Assembly (NCBI GenBank): GCA_023245265.1
Contig: JAHFKQ010000001.1
Location: forward strand, 1-43,617
Direction of reading: 5' to 3'
DNA: 43,617 nt
Source of the DNA: Candidatus Collierbacteria bacterium
Lineage (GTDB): Bacteria; Patescibacteriota; Microgenomatia; UBA1400; MFAQ01
How positions within the stretch are numbered: position 1 is the stretch's first letter; each line of letters begins with the position of its first letter. Shown here piece by piece: positions 9,813-17,267 of this stretch. A model generated the notes under the pieces. The model was not told where the DNA came from. It was given only the letters and a program-made list of their open reading frames with translations, and searched no databases. The position numbers and the translations under genes were made by a program.

Positions 9813-10311
9813 TTTGATCCAGGATAAAGTCTTCGGCCCCATTCGACTCCATCAACTTTTTTGTCGCGAAAAAATTCAAGTCAAACTGCCACGAATACCA
9901 GCACAAAAAAACATCTATCTGAGTTTTCATCTCTTTTTTGGGCACCAGTCGTCCTTCCAAGAATGCCCTTAAGGCGCCTGGGGTTACTTTACCTTCCGGC
10001 AGTTTAAACTCCTGAATATGGTAGTGAAAATACGAAAGCAATCCCAGTTTGTCGGCGTCTCGGATAAATCTTCCATATAGTTCTCCGGCAAAATAATCCA
10101 ATCGGCTATGGTTTTTTACCGCCTCAGCTAAGACCTTGCCGTCTATCCCCAACTGTGCCATTTTTGGCCAAGGATGGGACTGTAATATTTTGGCACCTTC
10201 CTTAGCATGGTCAAAACCGGTTTTGATATCCGAAAAACTCCCAAGCATCGCCTGTGGAAACCGTCCAAAATCATGAGCAAAGGTGACCGCTCCACCCATC
10301 CAAGGTTTCAA
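9736..10311 (-). CDS. HD-domain phosphohydrolase, C-terminal part of a split gene
   Basis: This reading frame carries the metal-binding HD doublet in VTFAHDFGRFPQAM (His13-Asp14), further His residues (FDHAKEGAKIL; VKNHS) and the final Asp in RFIRDADKLGLL. It lacks the first HD His, which is in the upstream frame (10308-10598). The two overlap by 4 nt as TTGA: the upstream frame stops at TGA and this one could start at TTG. Joined by a -1 shift they would give an HD protein of about 285 residues with normal spacing between the metal ligands. This may be a frameshift mutation, an assembly error or programmed reinitiation. The 3' end overlaps the convergent MBL gene. Confidence 0.75.
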   Translation of the reverse strand: MKPWMGGAVTFAHDFGRFPQAMLGSFSDIKTGFDHAKEGAKILQSHPWPKMAQLGIDGKVLAEAVKNHSRLDYFAGELYGRFIRDADKLGLLSYFHYHIQEFKLPEGKVTPGALRAFLEGRLVPKKEMKTQIDVFLCWYSWQFDLNFFATKKLMESNGAEDFILDQIKKRDEEVWRQVAGQNLRGPDKLVS

Positions 10312-10598
10312 TCTACATCCGTCTGTTGTGCCATAATCTCCAGCCCTGCCACAACCACCTCTCTGGTGTGAAGCACCTTTCTCAATATCATGTGCCTCAC
10401 ATCCCGACTCTGAGCCGCCATAAAATGTTCTTGCATTAAGTTCAGTCCAAACTCCAGCAGTTCATCGGGAATCATAAACTTCTCGGTTCCTTCACCCAAA
10501 AACAGTTCCTTTGTCCAGCGCTTCATAGCATCAACCTCAATATCAGGGTTTGCCAAAACCTCCAAATCGTTGTTATTCCTAATTTTCACAAGCCTCAT
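10308..10598 (-). CDS. HD-domain phosphohydrolase, N-terminal part of a split gene
   Basis: 96 residues ending in HTREVVVAGLEIM, which supplies the first HD-domain His (His77). The matching HD doublet is 32 residues further on, in the overlapping downstream frame, which is the usual spacing. The annotated ATG overlaps a likely -10 box (TAAAAT at 10595-10600). A GTG at codon 4 (10589) lies 7 nt after that box and may be the true leaderless start. No slippery heptamer is visible at the junction, so a true lesion or termination-reinitiation at TTGA is more likely than classical programmed frameshifting. Confidence 0.65.
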   Translation of the reverse strand: MRLVKIRNNNDLEVLANPDIEVDAMKRWTKELFLGEGTEKFMIPDELLEFGLNLMQEHFMAAQSRDVRHMILRKVLHTREVVVAGLEIMAQQTDVD

Positions 10599-10608
10599 TT
10601 TACCTTAC

Positions 10609-10637
10609 TTGACAATTCTACTATCTTGCCCTATAGT
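10609..10637 (+). promoter_or_regulatory. Promoter TTGACA-17-TATAGT
   Basis: Consensus -35 and a good -10 at the standard spacing. The leader begins near AATCTTACTTTCGTACG, a looser version of the start-site motif seen at 12227, 13527 and 16382. Confidence 0.8.
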
Positions 10638-10700
10638 AAACGAATCTTACTTTCGTACGCACCCTAAATCATTCCCTACCAATCCATTTCAAGGAGTCCC

Positions 10701-11354
10701 ATGGACATTAAGCAAATCAATGAGCTTGTGGCAGAAGGTATTCAGTTAACCAGGCTCTGGAACAATCCGGAGTCCACTGGCCGTTACTACCATAACGATG
10801 AACACGCAGAAATGGCACATAACTGCTTCTTCGAGATCGCCGTCAAGGCGAATTTGAATCAGCGCATCAGCTACGATGAGATCCTCCTCGGCCGCCTGGC
10901 TATAGCTTGGCATGATGTCATCCAAGGACAAGGGTCGACTCAAAACGAAACTAAAAGCGCCGACTTACTGGCCAAAGACATGGTCCGCTACGCCTTCTCC
11001 CCCGATCAGATTAACCAAGCCAGAGAGCTTATCCTTGGCACCATTACCAGTTTCGACGAGCAGGGCTATATGCATCAGAGCGCCGAACTAATTGCCACTC
11101 CGCTGGCTTTGCTTGTAGCCGACGCCGATCTCTGCTCACTCGGCGCTCCGGCACCCAAATTCGTCCTCATGTCCCAACGGCTGATTATGGAATTTGCCGG
11201 CAAAACCGATCTGAGCCCTGAAGAATGGCAAAAGGGCTGGGCTGGGCAAGTGAAGTTTATGACAGGCCGAACTTTTCTCACCCCTGAAGCCAACGAGCGC
11301 TGGGGACTGCGCTTAGGCCAAAACTTTGAGCTTGCCAAAACCCTGGCTCGATAA
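10701..11354 (+). CDS. HD-superfamily phosphohydrolase
   Basis: 217 residues with the complete HD signature: His in YYHNDEHAEMA (30-40), the HD doublet His71-Asp72 in IAWHDVI, and the last Asp in LLVADADLCS (about 141-143). The YHNxxH start resembles predicted metal-dependent HD hydrolases of the COG4339 type. These enzymes cleave phosphate monoesters or diesters, often on nucleotides; the substrate is unknown. A strong AAGGAG lies 7 nt before the ATG. Single-gene unit between promoter 10609-10637 and terminator 11375-11398. Confidence 0.85.
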   Translation: MDIKQINELVAEGIQLTRLWNNPESTGRYYHNDEHAEMAHNCFFEIAVKANLNQRISYDEILLGRLAIAWHDVIQGQGSTQNETKSADLLAKDMVRYAFSPDQINQARELILGTITSFDEQGYMHQSAELIATPLALLVADADLCSLGAPAPKFVLMSQRLIMEFAGKTDLSPEEWQKGWAGQVKFMTGRTFLTPEANERWGLRLGQNFELAKTLAR

Positions 11355-11374
11355 CCCGTCTCTCACTCTAATTT

Positions 11375-11398
11375 AGGCACCCGAAAGGGTGCCTTTTT
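11375..11398 (+). terminator. Rho-independent terminator
   Basis: AGGCACCC-gaaa-GGGTGCCT followed by T residues after the HD gene. Confidence 0.88.
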
Positions 11399-11418
11399 CG
11401 TGCTATATTAAACTCACT

Positions 11419-12186
11419 ATGACCGAAGAACGACAAGCAATTTTTTCTAAACTTCAAAAACATTCCTGGTTCAAAGCCACCGATCCAAAGCTAATAGACG
11501 AACTATCCAACTTAGCCGAAGATTACAACCCTTTTCTTTCCGATCTCTCCGAAAGACCGGACGAAATTGGCGAGCTCGATGTTCTCAAGCTTGTCAAGAT
11601 AGGCCACGGTCACTACATGATTATGCCCGTTTTTGAGGTCAGATCAAATATCACCAACCAAATTTTTACCTACGAATACTGCAGCTGGAAGACAGGCCGC
11701 AACCCCGGCATGCGTGTCTTAATTTTTCTGGAAAGAGATGGCGAAATTACCCATTTTGTCATTACCAACTCCTACAAATTCTCCGTTGCTCACTCTGCTT
11801 ATGACAGTGTTGGTGGTCTTTATCTTCACATATTTGAAAACAAGATTGTGAACCTCCCCAAAAAAATCGAAAATGAGATCCGTTTCCACCTTGGAGTCGA
11901 GAAAATCGAGTTCAAAAAAGTCACTGATCTTGGCCGATGTCACCCCGATTACGGGATGAGTAACAATCAGTCCGACTTGTTCGCGGCCACCATCGATATT
12001 TCCCATCTTCCCAATCTCGTCGTCAAAGAAGACTTCCGTACTACCCACAAGCCAGTCGGGGTCGAGATTAAAATAGTCCCCATTTCCGAGCTCAGAGACT
12101 ATATTCTGAACCAAATCGAGGATAACTACTTCTTATCCGGCATCTCCCGGGTTCTGGTTCATCCCGATTTTAGTCTCCAGATCTAG
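11419..12186 (+). CDS. NUDIX-like protein of unknown function, paralogue of 15539-16333
   Basis: The start at 11419 (MTEERQAIFS) is preferred over an ATG at 11389 because the latter lies inside the terminator, and TATATT (11404-11409) is 9 nt upstream of 11419. The 255-residue protein has an N-terminal alpha/beta region (about 1-105) and a C-terminal region with the strand-loop-helix course of a NUDIX fold: HSAYDSVGGLYLHIF, a helix, GVEKIEFKKVTDLG, then DLFAATIDI. The catalytic NUDIX box REUxEExGU is absent, so hydrolase activity of the usual kind is unlikely. The paralogue shares FL.DLS.RPD..G.L.VLKL.KI throughout. Fold assignment is inference. Confidence 0.6.
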   Translation: MTEERQAIFSKLQKHSWFKATDPKLIDELSNLAEDYNPFLSDLSERPDEIGELDVLKLVKIGHGHYMIMPVFEVRSNITNQIFTYEYCSWKTGRNPGMRVLIFLERDGEITHFVITNSYKFSVAHSAYDSVGGLYLHIFENKIVNLPKKIENEIRFHLGVEKIEFKKVTDLGRCHPDYGMSNNQSDLFAATIDISHLPNLVVKEDFRTTHKPVGVEIKIVPISELRDYILNQIEDNYFLSGISRVLVHPDFSLQI

Positions 12187-12190
12187 GCTC

Positions 12191-12243
12191 TTGACAGGAA
12201 AAGGAACCTATAGTATCATTATCCCAGACTTAAAAAGTTCGAC
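12191..12243 (+). promoter_or_regulatory. Promoter and start-site motif GACTTAAAAAGTTCGAC
   Basis: TTGACA (12191-12196), 17-nt spacer, TATCAT (12214-12219), 7 nt, then GACTTAAAAAGTTCGAC (12227-12243). The same motif sits at the same distance from the -10 box at 13527 and 16382. The rest of the 252-nt leader to 12438 holds a three-codon minicistron and no other gene. Confidence 0.65.
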
Positions 12244-12280
12244 ATTTCAAAGTCAATATCTCGTTCCAAAGGAGCAACCT

Positions 12281-12292
12281 ATGCCTCGTTAA
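12281..12292 (+). CDS. Three-codon minicistron (M-P-R) in the NUDIX leader
   Basis: AAAGGAG followed 6 nt later by ATG CCT CGT TAA gives a well-placed ribosome site in front of a three-codon frame, 146 nt upstream of the NUDIX start. It could be a regulatory uORF or the remnant of a lost gene. Seen in sequence; function unproven. Confidence 0.35.
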   Translation: MPR

Positions 12293-12438
12293 TTCGTGCC
12301 TGCAAGCTCAGCTCTACCCCTCACCCCTTGGCCACCTCATCAGATCTGTTTATCATTTTTCAATTCCTAATACCCTTAGAAGACTGAAAATAGTAAGCAT
12401 TCTATCCTCAATTCACGGTCAAACTCAAAGGAGCCATC

Positions 12439-13149
12439 TTGAACAGTCATCTGCCTTTCTTTGGATTAATCTCAAAACAAATATCATCAATTTTTACCGC
12501 CGTTCCTCCGAACCTAAACCGGAGCTGGCAAATCTCCCTTGCCGATGGCGAGGCCGAGATCATCGACGCCTCCGGCGACATCCATTTCGGCAAGCTAAAT
12601 AAGCTTTCCTTGGATCATCTCATCCTGAGTTCTGCTTTTGGCCAGCTGGTCTACGGCTTTTTAAATCAGTCGTGGGATCAATGGGCCTTTTTCGAAGGTA
12701 CCTCAGACCTCGAACCAGCCGGTGTTTGGATAGCCATGTTTACCAGAATTCAGGGGATTCTCCATGTTGGCGTCATCGAAGAGTCACGCCCTCTCATCCA
12801 AGGCCATTTCTTTGCCATTCCTCATGGTTTCGTTGATATGGGTGAGCAGGGGCACGAGGCCGCCATGAGAGAGTTACTGGAAGAAACCGGAGTCAAAGTC
12901 ACCCAAATCTATTCGTTAGGTTACCTAGGTCACAACACCGCTTTTTTTGGTGGTTCAACTTCAGGTGCCCATAGCGACGAAGGTTTCTTGGTCATTCTTG
13001 AAAATGAGCTTCAGACGGTAAAAATCGGCGTCAAAGAATCCACCTTGAAATGGATTCCAACCTCAGAATTTGTTCTTTCCGGCTATTGTGCCCCATCAAC
13101 TGCGGTTGTGGCCAAAGCCCTAGTCAAAGTCACAAAGGAGACTAAATGA
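12439..13149 (+). CDS. NUDIX hydrolase with an extra N-terminal domain
   Basis: The start is TTG at 12439, preceded by AAAGGAG at the right distance; no ATG is available nearby. The 236-residue protein carries a perfect NUDIX box at 130-152 (GFVDMGEQGHEAAMRELLEE then TGV), matching G-x5-E-x7-REUxEExGU with all metal ligands. NUDIX enzymes cleave a nucleoside diphosphate linked to another group; the substrate is not predictable, though the N-terminal 100 residues could provide specificity as in NADH pyrophosphatase-like members. The stop overlaps the next gene by ATGA, so the two are translationally coupled. Confidence 0.92.
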   Translation: MNSHLPFFGLISKQISSIFTAVPPNLNRSWQISLADGEAEIIDASGDIHFGKLNKLSLDHLILSSAFGQLVYGFLNQSWDQWAFFEGTSDLEPAGVWIAMFTRIQGILHVGVIEESRPLIQGHFFAIPHGFVDMGEQGHEAAMRELLEETGVKVTQIYSLGYLGHNTAFFGGSTSGAHSDEGFLVILENELQTVKIGVKESTLKWIPTSEFVLSGYCAPSTAVVAKALVKVTKETK

Positions 13150-13409
13150 TCATCAATCTCATCCTCGAGCTTTTCGTCCAGAACATTTTTGCCATCGCCG
13201 CTTGTTTGTTCTTTCTAATACTGATCATCGGGTCCACCAGAAACCAAAAACTAAAATCCACAGTCAAATGTAGTAAATGCAAAACACAGTTTACGGTTGA
13301 TCCACAACAGGTTCAAGTGTCCGCCGGTCAGCCATCTGGAATAGGAGATGATGGTCTCTCATACTGGATCGACTGTCCATATTGCCACGAGTCAAACTCA
13401 CCTTATTAA
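13146..13409 (+). CDS. Small membrane-anchored zinc-ribbon protein
   Basis: 87 residues: an N-terminal membrane helix (about 8-29) followed by a zinc ribbon with CSKC (about 42-45) and CPYC (about 78-81). The start ATG overlaps the NUDIX stop in ATGA, giving coupled translation. The ribbon would face the cytosol if the N-terminus is outside. No enzyme is implied; such proteins usually bind a partner or nucleic acid. Partnership with the NUDIX enzyme is inferred from coupling only. Confidence 0.75.
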   Translation: MIINLILELFVQNIFAIAACLFFLILIIGSTRNQKLKSTVKCSKCKTQFTVDPQQVQVSAGQPSGIGDDGLSYWIDCPYCHESNSPY

Positions 13410-13432
13410 GTCACTCGCCTAGCCTCCACTTA

Positions 13433-13458
13433 CCCACCTCAACCGAGGTGGGTTTTTT
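13433..13458 (+). terminator. Rho-independent terminator
   Basis: CCCACCTC-aacc-GAGGTGGG plus six T ends the NUDIX/zinc-ribbon unit. Confidence 0.9.
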
Positions 13459-13489
13459 GTGCCTTCTCCGCCTAGCCACGAACTCCCTC

Positions 13490-13543
13490 TTGCTTTTTGT
13501 CTAAGTTATAACTTATAATACTCGTTGACTTACAAGGTTCGAC
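13490..13543 (+). promoter_or_regulatory. Promoter and start-site motif GACTTACAAGGTTCGAC
   Basis: TTGCTT (13490-13495), 18-nt spacer and TATAAT (13514-13519). After 7 nt comes GACTTACAAGGTTCGAC (13527-13543), which can form the hairpin AAGGT-tcg-ACCTT. The remaining leader to 13674 is pyrimidine-rich, with a small CAACCG/CGGTTG hairpin near 13617, and holds no gene. Confidence 0.65.
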
Positions 13544-13674
13544 CTTAAAATATTTCCCAGCGCGTGCCTATTTGGGCAGCCATCGAACCTATTTTTACCC
13601 CTTTCCCCTTCTTTCCAACCGTTTACCCGGTTGTTTCGTGTATCCCAATCCCCATACCTTAAGGAGGTATTCCC

Positions 13675-15060
13675 ATGTTTTTTTCAAAAATCCGTTCGTC
13701 TTGGCTCGCCTTATGGGCGGGCTTCCTGCATTTTATGTACCTCGATCGTCCTGCAAAGAATGCCGCCAAACCCAGTTTTTACACTCCCGAGGAGCTTCGC
13801 GAGAAGCTGAAGGACCGTTCATTCCAGCTCGAAGCCATCAACTGGATCGAAATGACGCTCCGCCCACTGGAAAATGACGCCATCTTTTTGGCAGTCGCCC
13901 AAAACCGACCTACCGATGCTCGTAACATTACCACTCGCGACTTCCGTCAAATTCTCGATCTGTTCGCCCCTTTCATTGAAAGTGGCACTCCCGCTCACGA
14001 AAAAGGCCATCACATTTTTGATGCCCTAGGCATAATGTCCCTGATTAGTAACGATCCCTGGATTGCCCGGGCTTACAGAAACGAAATCGATGCGGCAGCG
14101 CTAGCCGGCATGATCCACGATGGTCTGACCGGTGTTCAGCACCGTTACATCGACAACAATTGGGAGCTGGATCACGGAGAAATCTGGGCCCACGAAGTTT
14201 ATCGAATGCTAGAGGGTCTGGTAAGCCAGCCAGTCCGGCTACTTACCGCCTATTTTATCGCCACTCACCCACATCGTACCAAGGATGTCACTCTGGCTAG
14301 CGGATACATTCGTCGACCGTGGAATGTCAAGATCTTCTACTACGAAGATCGTCCTGTCCGCATCGGCGACCGCCTTACCAAATTCACTGATCGCCTTGAA
14401 AACGGTGGCGACTCGGCTTGCCATTTCACCCGGCACGCCCTGGCCAATGTCGATGGCGCCCTTGTTGGCGGTCTTGACCTCAATCATCTGGACGGGACCT
14501 ACAACTTCTCCAACTCTCTCAGTCGACTCTTTGCCCCTTCGTTAGGATCGATTTCCATGCCCTCACTCAAGGATGGTGAACCTGTTCTGAAAGATGGCCA
14601 ACCGGTCATGGAGAATGTGCCCAGCATGATACAACACCTAAAGGGCTATGCCGATTCTGCTGTTGCACGGCCGTATAGTCCCTACAACATGTACGACGAC
14701 TTTTCTCCCAACATGCGTTTTCTGATGGACTGGAAAATCGCCAACAACAAAAAATTGATCGAGTTGGTCCAAAACACTACCGGCACCCCTAACTTCGAGC
14801 TGTTTGTTCAACTCATGCAGATGAAGTCCGGCTATCCAAATAATGATCAAACGCAAAAAACCATCGAGCTAACTCGTGCCTTGTGGGAACGGACCTCTCC
14901 CGAGGATCAGGCACACTGGGCCCAAGCCTTCGAATTTGCCCTCGCCTCCTATTATGAGTGGCTCACCGTCTTGGAGACTCAAATTTCCCAAGCTACCGAC
15001 CCGACAGTCCTGGCCTTCCAGCCCTTAGTGGCCGAATTCATTTCTCAGGTCAAGGGCTAA
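13675..15060 (+). CDS. Large HD-domain-like phosphohydrolase
   Basis: 461 residues with an excellent AAGGAGG 8 nt before the start. HD-type ligands are visible: HEKGHHIFDALGIMSL (about 108-123), the HD doublet in AGMIHDGLTGV (about 144-154), THPH (about 199-202), and Asp residues in RIGDRLTKFTDRLE (about 225-238). The C-terminal 200 residues are helical and unrecognised. The protein is much longer than a bare HD domain. The next gene starts 1 nt after the stop, forming an operon with the cupin. Substrate unknown; a nucleotide or phosphoester is likely from the family. Confidence 0.7.
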   Translation: MFFSKIRSSWLALWAGFLHFMYLDRPAKNAAKPSFYTPEELREKLKDRSFQLEAINWIEMTLRPLENDAIFLAVAQNRPTDARNITTRDFRQILDLFAPFIESGTPAHEKGHHIFDALGIMSLISNDPWIARAYRNEIDAAALAGMIHDGLTGVQHRYIDNNWELDHGEIWAHEVYRMLEGLVSQPVRLLTAYFIATHPHRTKDVTLASGYIRRPWNVKIFYYEDRPVRIGDRLTKFTDRLENGGDSACHFTRHALANVDGALVGGLDLNHLDGTYNFSNSLSRLFAPSLGSISMPSLKDGEPVLKDGQPVMENVPSMIQHLKGYADSAVARPYSPYNMYDDFSPNMRFLMDWKIANNKKLIELVQNTTGTPNFELFVQLMQMKSGYPNNDQTQKTIELTRALWERTSPEDQAHWAQAFEFALASYYEWLTVLETQISQATDPTVLAFQPLVAEFISQVKG

Positions 15061-15061
15061 A

Positions 15062-15463
15062 ATGGGCTTCAGTGTCGATTACGAACCAAACTTTACCTCG
15101 ATCCAGTACTCGTATATCAAGCCAGATCAAGACATCCGGGTTCTAAACTGGAAAGAGTTCCCTTTCCTGGAGTCGGTCAAAGACACTCAAGCCATCTATT
15201 TTTCGGCTTCCACTGTGGGTGGCAATCATCGCCATCCTCGCACGGAATGGTATCTGGGTTTTGGGGATCTAATCATTTACTGGTTAGATACCACAGGCAA
15301 ACGACATCAGAGGCATTTAAATCCCCAGGGGAGGCTGTTACTAGTGAAGATCCCCCCTTATCTGCCCCACGCTGTCCGAAACCGCTCAGTCACCAATTCA
15401 GCCCTGCTCATTGAGCTGGCCGACGCTCCTCAGCACGATGTCGAGCGCATCAAAGTTTTCTAA
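15062..15463 (+). CDS. Cupin-fold protein
   Basis: 133 residues with a single conserved cupin barrel: GGNHRHPRTEWYLGFGD forms motif 1 (two His and a Glu), and IPPYLPHAVRN supplies the third His in motif 2. This metal-binding arrangement occurs in small isomerases, dioxygenases and sugar-nucleotide ketoisomerase relatives. It follows the HD-like gene with a 1-nt gap, so the two are expected on the same mRNA, ended by the terminator at 15471-15495. The reaction cannot be named. Confidence 0.8.
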   Translation: MGFSVDYEPNFTSIQYSYIKPDQDIRVLNWKEFPFLESVKDTQAIYFSASTVGGNHRHPRTEWYLGFGDLIIYWLDTTGKRHQRHLNPQGRLLLVKIPPYLPHAVRNRSVTNSALLIELADAPQHDVERIKVF

Positions 15464-15470
15464 CTCTCAA

Positions 15471-15495
15471 CCCACCCCTTCGGGGGTGGGTTTTT
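15471..15495 (+). terminator. Rho-independent terminator
   Basis: CCCACCCC-ttcg-GGGGTGGG plus T residues after the cupin gene. Confidence 0.9.
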
Positions 15496-15504
15496 CTTGG
15501 TCTC

Positions 15505-15532
15505 TTGACATTCTTTTTTTGTTCTATAACAT
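15505..15532 (+). promoter_or_regulatory. Promoter TTGACA-16-TAACAT of a leaderless gene
   Basis: The -10 ends 6 nt before the ATG at 15539 and there is no Shine-Dalgarno site, so transcription should start at or next to the start codon. Confidence 0.65.
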
Positions 15533-15538
15533 GAACCT

Positions 15539-16333
15539 ATGTCCACCGCATTTAACTTCGAAGCTTTTAGCTACACACTCCCTCCTAACCGTCAGCTTTT
15601 GGCTGCCAAGCTCATCGAGAAAAAATGGTTCCAAGCTACTTCACCCGAACTCCAGCAAGAAGTACTTACCCTCCCGGACGATCACGAAGGCTTTCTCTAC
15701 GATCTGAGCCATCGCCCGGATATAGTCGGTCATCTGACCGTCCTCAAACTTCTCAAAATCGTCCGTGGCGAGTTTTTGGTCACCCCCATTTTCGAGGTTC
15801 ACTCCGCCACCTCAGGTAAAACCTTCACCAAAGAATATGTCTGCTGGAAAATGGGCGCTTTCCCGGGTATCAAGGGTACTTTATTCGTTCGCTTACACGG
15901 CAACATCACTCACTTTATCACCATCCAAACCGACAAATTTCCCGTTGGTGCCCTCTGTTACGACTCCATTGGTGGACTTTTTCAATATGCCAAAGGTACC
16001 AACCTCGATTTACCCAACAAAGTCGAACAGCTCATCAAAGATAAGCTTGGTTTACAAGCACTCAAAATTCAGGAATTTATCGATCTGGGACACATCCAGT
16101 CCGATAACGGCCTGACGCCAAACTACCCCCAAATCTTTGCCGCGATTATCGACGGCGACGAAGCTGGGCACCTCTCAGCCCGCGAGATTGACCCCCAGGA
16201 TCGCGAACAGGCCAATTTCCGGATCCAGGTCGTACCCATCCAGGAGCTCCCCGAATACCTCCTCAGGGTCGACGACGCCTTTTTCCTGGCTACCTGTGCC
16301 CGCCTCTTAGCCAAACGGGTTATCACCCTCTAG
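15539..16333 (+). CDS. NUDIX-like protein of unknown function, paralogue of 11419-12186
   Basis: 264 residues, clearly related along the full length to the product of 11419-12186: shared blocks include W(F)(Q/K)AT.P.L, FL.DLS.RPD..G.L.VLKL, the I(T)HF(V/I) strand, YDS(I/V)GGL and (D)LG. The C-terminal half follows a NUDIX-like course (YDSIGGLFQYAKGTNLDLP, then a helix with VEQLIKDKLGL) but the catalytic Glu cluster is missing; in the helix only K and L residues stand where REUxEE would be. It may be a binding rather than a cleaving protein. The promoter at 15505-15532 implies a leaderless mRNA. Confidence 0.6.
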   Translation: MSTAFNFEAFSYTLPPNRQLLAAKLIEKKWFQATSPELQQEVLTLPDDHEGFLYDLSHRPDIVGHLTVLKLLKIVRGEFLVTPIFEVHSATSGKTFTKEYVCWKMGAFPGIKGTLFVRLHGNITHFITIQTDKFPVGALCYDSIGGLFQYAKGTNLDLPNKVEQLIKDKLGLQALKIQEFIDLGHIQSDNGLTPNYPQIFAAIIDGDEAGHLSAREIDPQDREQANFRIQVVPIQELPEYLLRVDDAFFLATCARLLAKRVITL

Positions 16334-16344
16334 GCACAGACCTC

Positions 16345-16398
16345 TTGACATATACTCTAGGCTGAAGCTATAATACCCCCAGACTTACAAAGTTCGTC
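16345..16398 (+). promoter_or_regulatory. Promoter and start-site motif GACTTACAAAGTTCGTC
   Basis: TTGACA (16345-16350), 18-nt spacer and TATAAT (16369-16374), 7 nt, then GACTTACAAAGTTCGTC (16382-16398). AAAG-ttcgt-CTTT can pair. Third exact-position example of this motif. Confidence 0.7.
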
Positions 16399-16449
16399 TT
16401 TTACATCCGCTTTTCTCCGTTCTTCCACCCTATTTCTTAAGGAGTCCCT

Positions 16450-16851
16450 ATGTCAGTTATCAAAAATGTTCGTATTTCGTTTGCCGTCGCCTGGTATTCA
16501 AACCCAACAGTTGGCCAAGGCACTATTGACCTCAAAGAAGGCGAAGGTCACAAGACTAAAGGCTTCGAAATCTCCGCCGACCATCGCTACCTCACCGCCT
16601 GGTCATACGATCTTGAAGAAAAGTACCCCATGCGTTGTAAGGTCGGCCTCAAGCCCGGCTTTTTTACCCAGATTGGAAACTTGCTCAAAGGCAATCCCAT
16701 GTTTCGGACTCGCCCAAAGTATGTTTCCGTCCTCGTAACAACCCGCTTCCCTCTTAGCGCCGTAAAAAATATTTCTTTTAGCAACGACTGGGACGACTCG
16801 TCCTACTCTTTCTACGACGCCGACAAACTTTCCCCAAAGGAGAACAAATGA
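16450..16851 (+). CDS. Hypothetical soluble protein
   Basis: 133 residues, preceded by AAGGAG 7 nt before the ATG. It has no membrane segment or signal peptide, a mixed beta-rich sequence (VRISFAVAWYS; KYVSVLVTTRFPL) and an acidic C-terminal stretch with Asp and Ser. It overlaps the next gene by ATGA, so a soluble and a membrane protein are made together. I do not recognise a family. Confidence 0.65.
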   Translation: MSVIKNVRISFAVAWYSNPTVGQGTIDLKEGEGHKTKGFEISADHRYLTAWSYDLEEKYPMRCKVGLKPGFFTQIGNLLKGNPMFRTRPKYVSVLVTTRFPLSAVKNISFSNDWDDSSYSFYDADKLSPKENK

Positions 16852-17267
16852 AAACCTTGTTTTTCCTCGGCCTAGGATCTTGGATCATCCAAATTTTGTC
16901 GACTGGTCTTAGCTTGGCTTCGTTCAATCACATTAAGTCTCAGATCAATGATCCTGCCAGCCTGCCTCTTTGGTATCAGATTCTAGCTTGGGTTATAAAT
17001 TTATCCTCCGTCGGATATTTGATTTGTACCCTCTGGATCTTTTTTACATTTCAGAGTCCTGTGTTTATGATTTCGGTCATTCTGGCTGCAGTGATTATCG
17101 CTATTCGAATGCGACACGGGCAAAAGGTCCCGACCAAAATGAGTAAGGAAGAAATTGCCGACTTTAACTTGGATTTCAAAGGTATCCTCATCGTTTGGTT
17201 GATTACCTTGGAAGTCTCTTTCTACGGCGCAGTCCCCTACTTACTGCTTTTCATATTTACTCTCTAG
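16848..17267 (+). CDS. Four-helix membrane protein, hypothetical
   Basis: 139 residues with about four membrane segments (roughly 4-24, 43-63, 67-88 and 116-137) and a basic loop with KVPTKMSKEE between the third and fourth. The start is coupled to the previous gene through ATGA. Its stop overlaps the stop of the convergent histidine kinase by 4 nt. No family recognised; the partner is probably the soluble protein encoded just before it. Confidence 0.65.
   Translation: MKTLFFLGLGSWIIQILSTGLSLASFNHIKSQINDPASLPLWYQILAWVINLSSVGYLICTLWIFFTFQSPVFMISVILAAVIIAIRMRHGQKVPTKMSKEEIADFNLDFKGILIVWLITLEVSFYGAVPYLLLFIFTL

Noticed and set aside
10300..10320. Classical programmed -1 frameshift in the split HD gene
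   Set aside because: No slippery XXXYYYZ heptamer and no clear downstream stem were seen at the TTGA junction.
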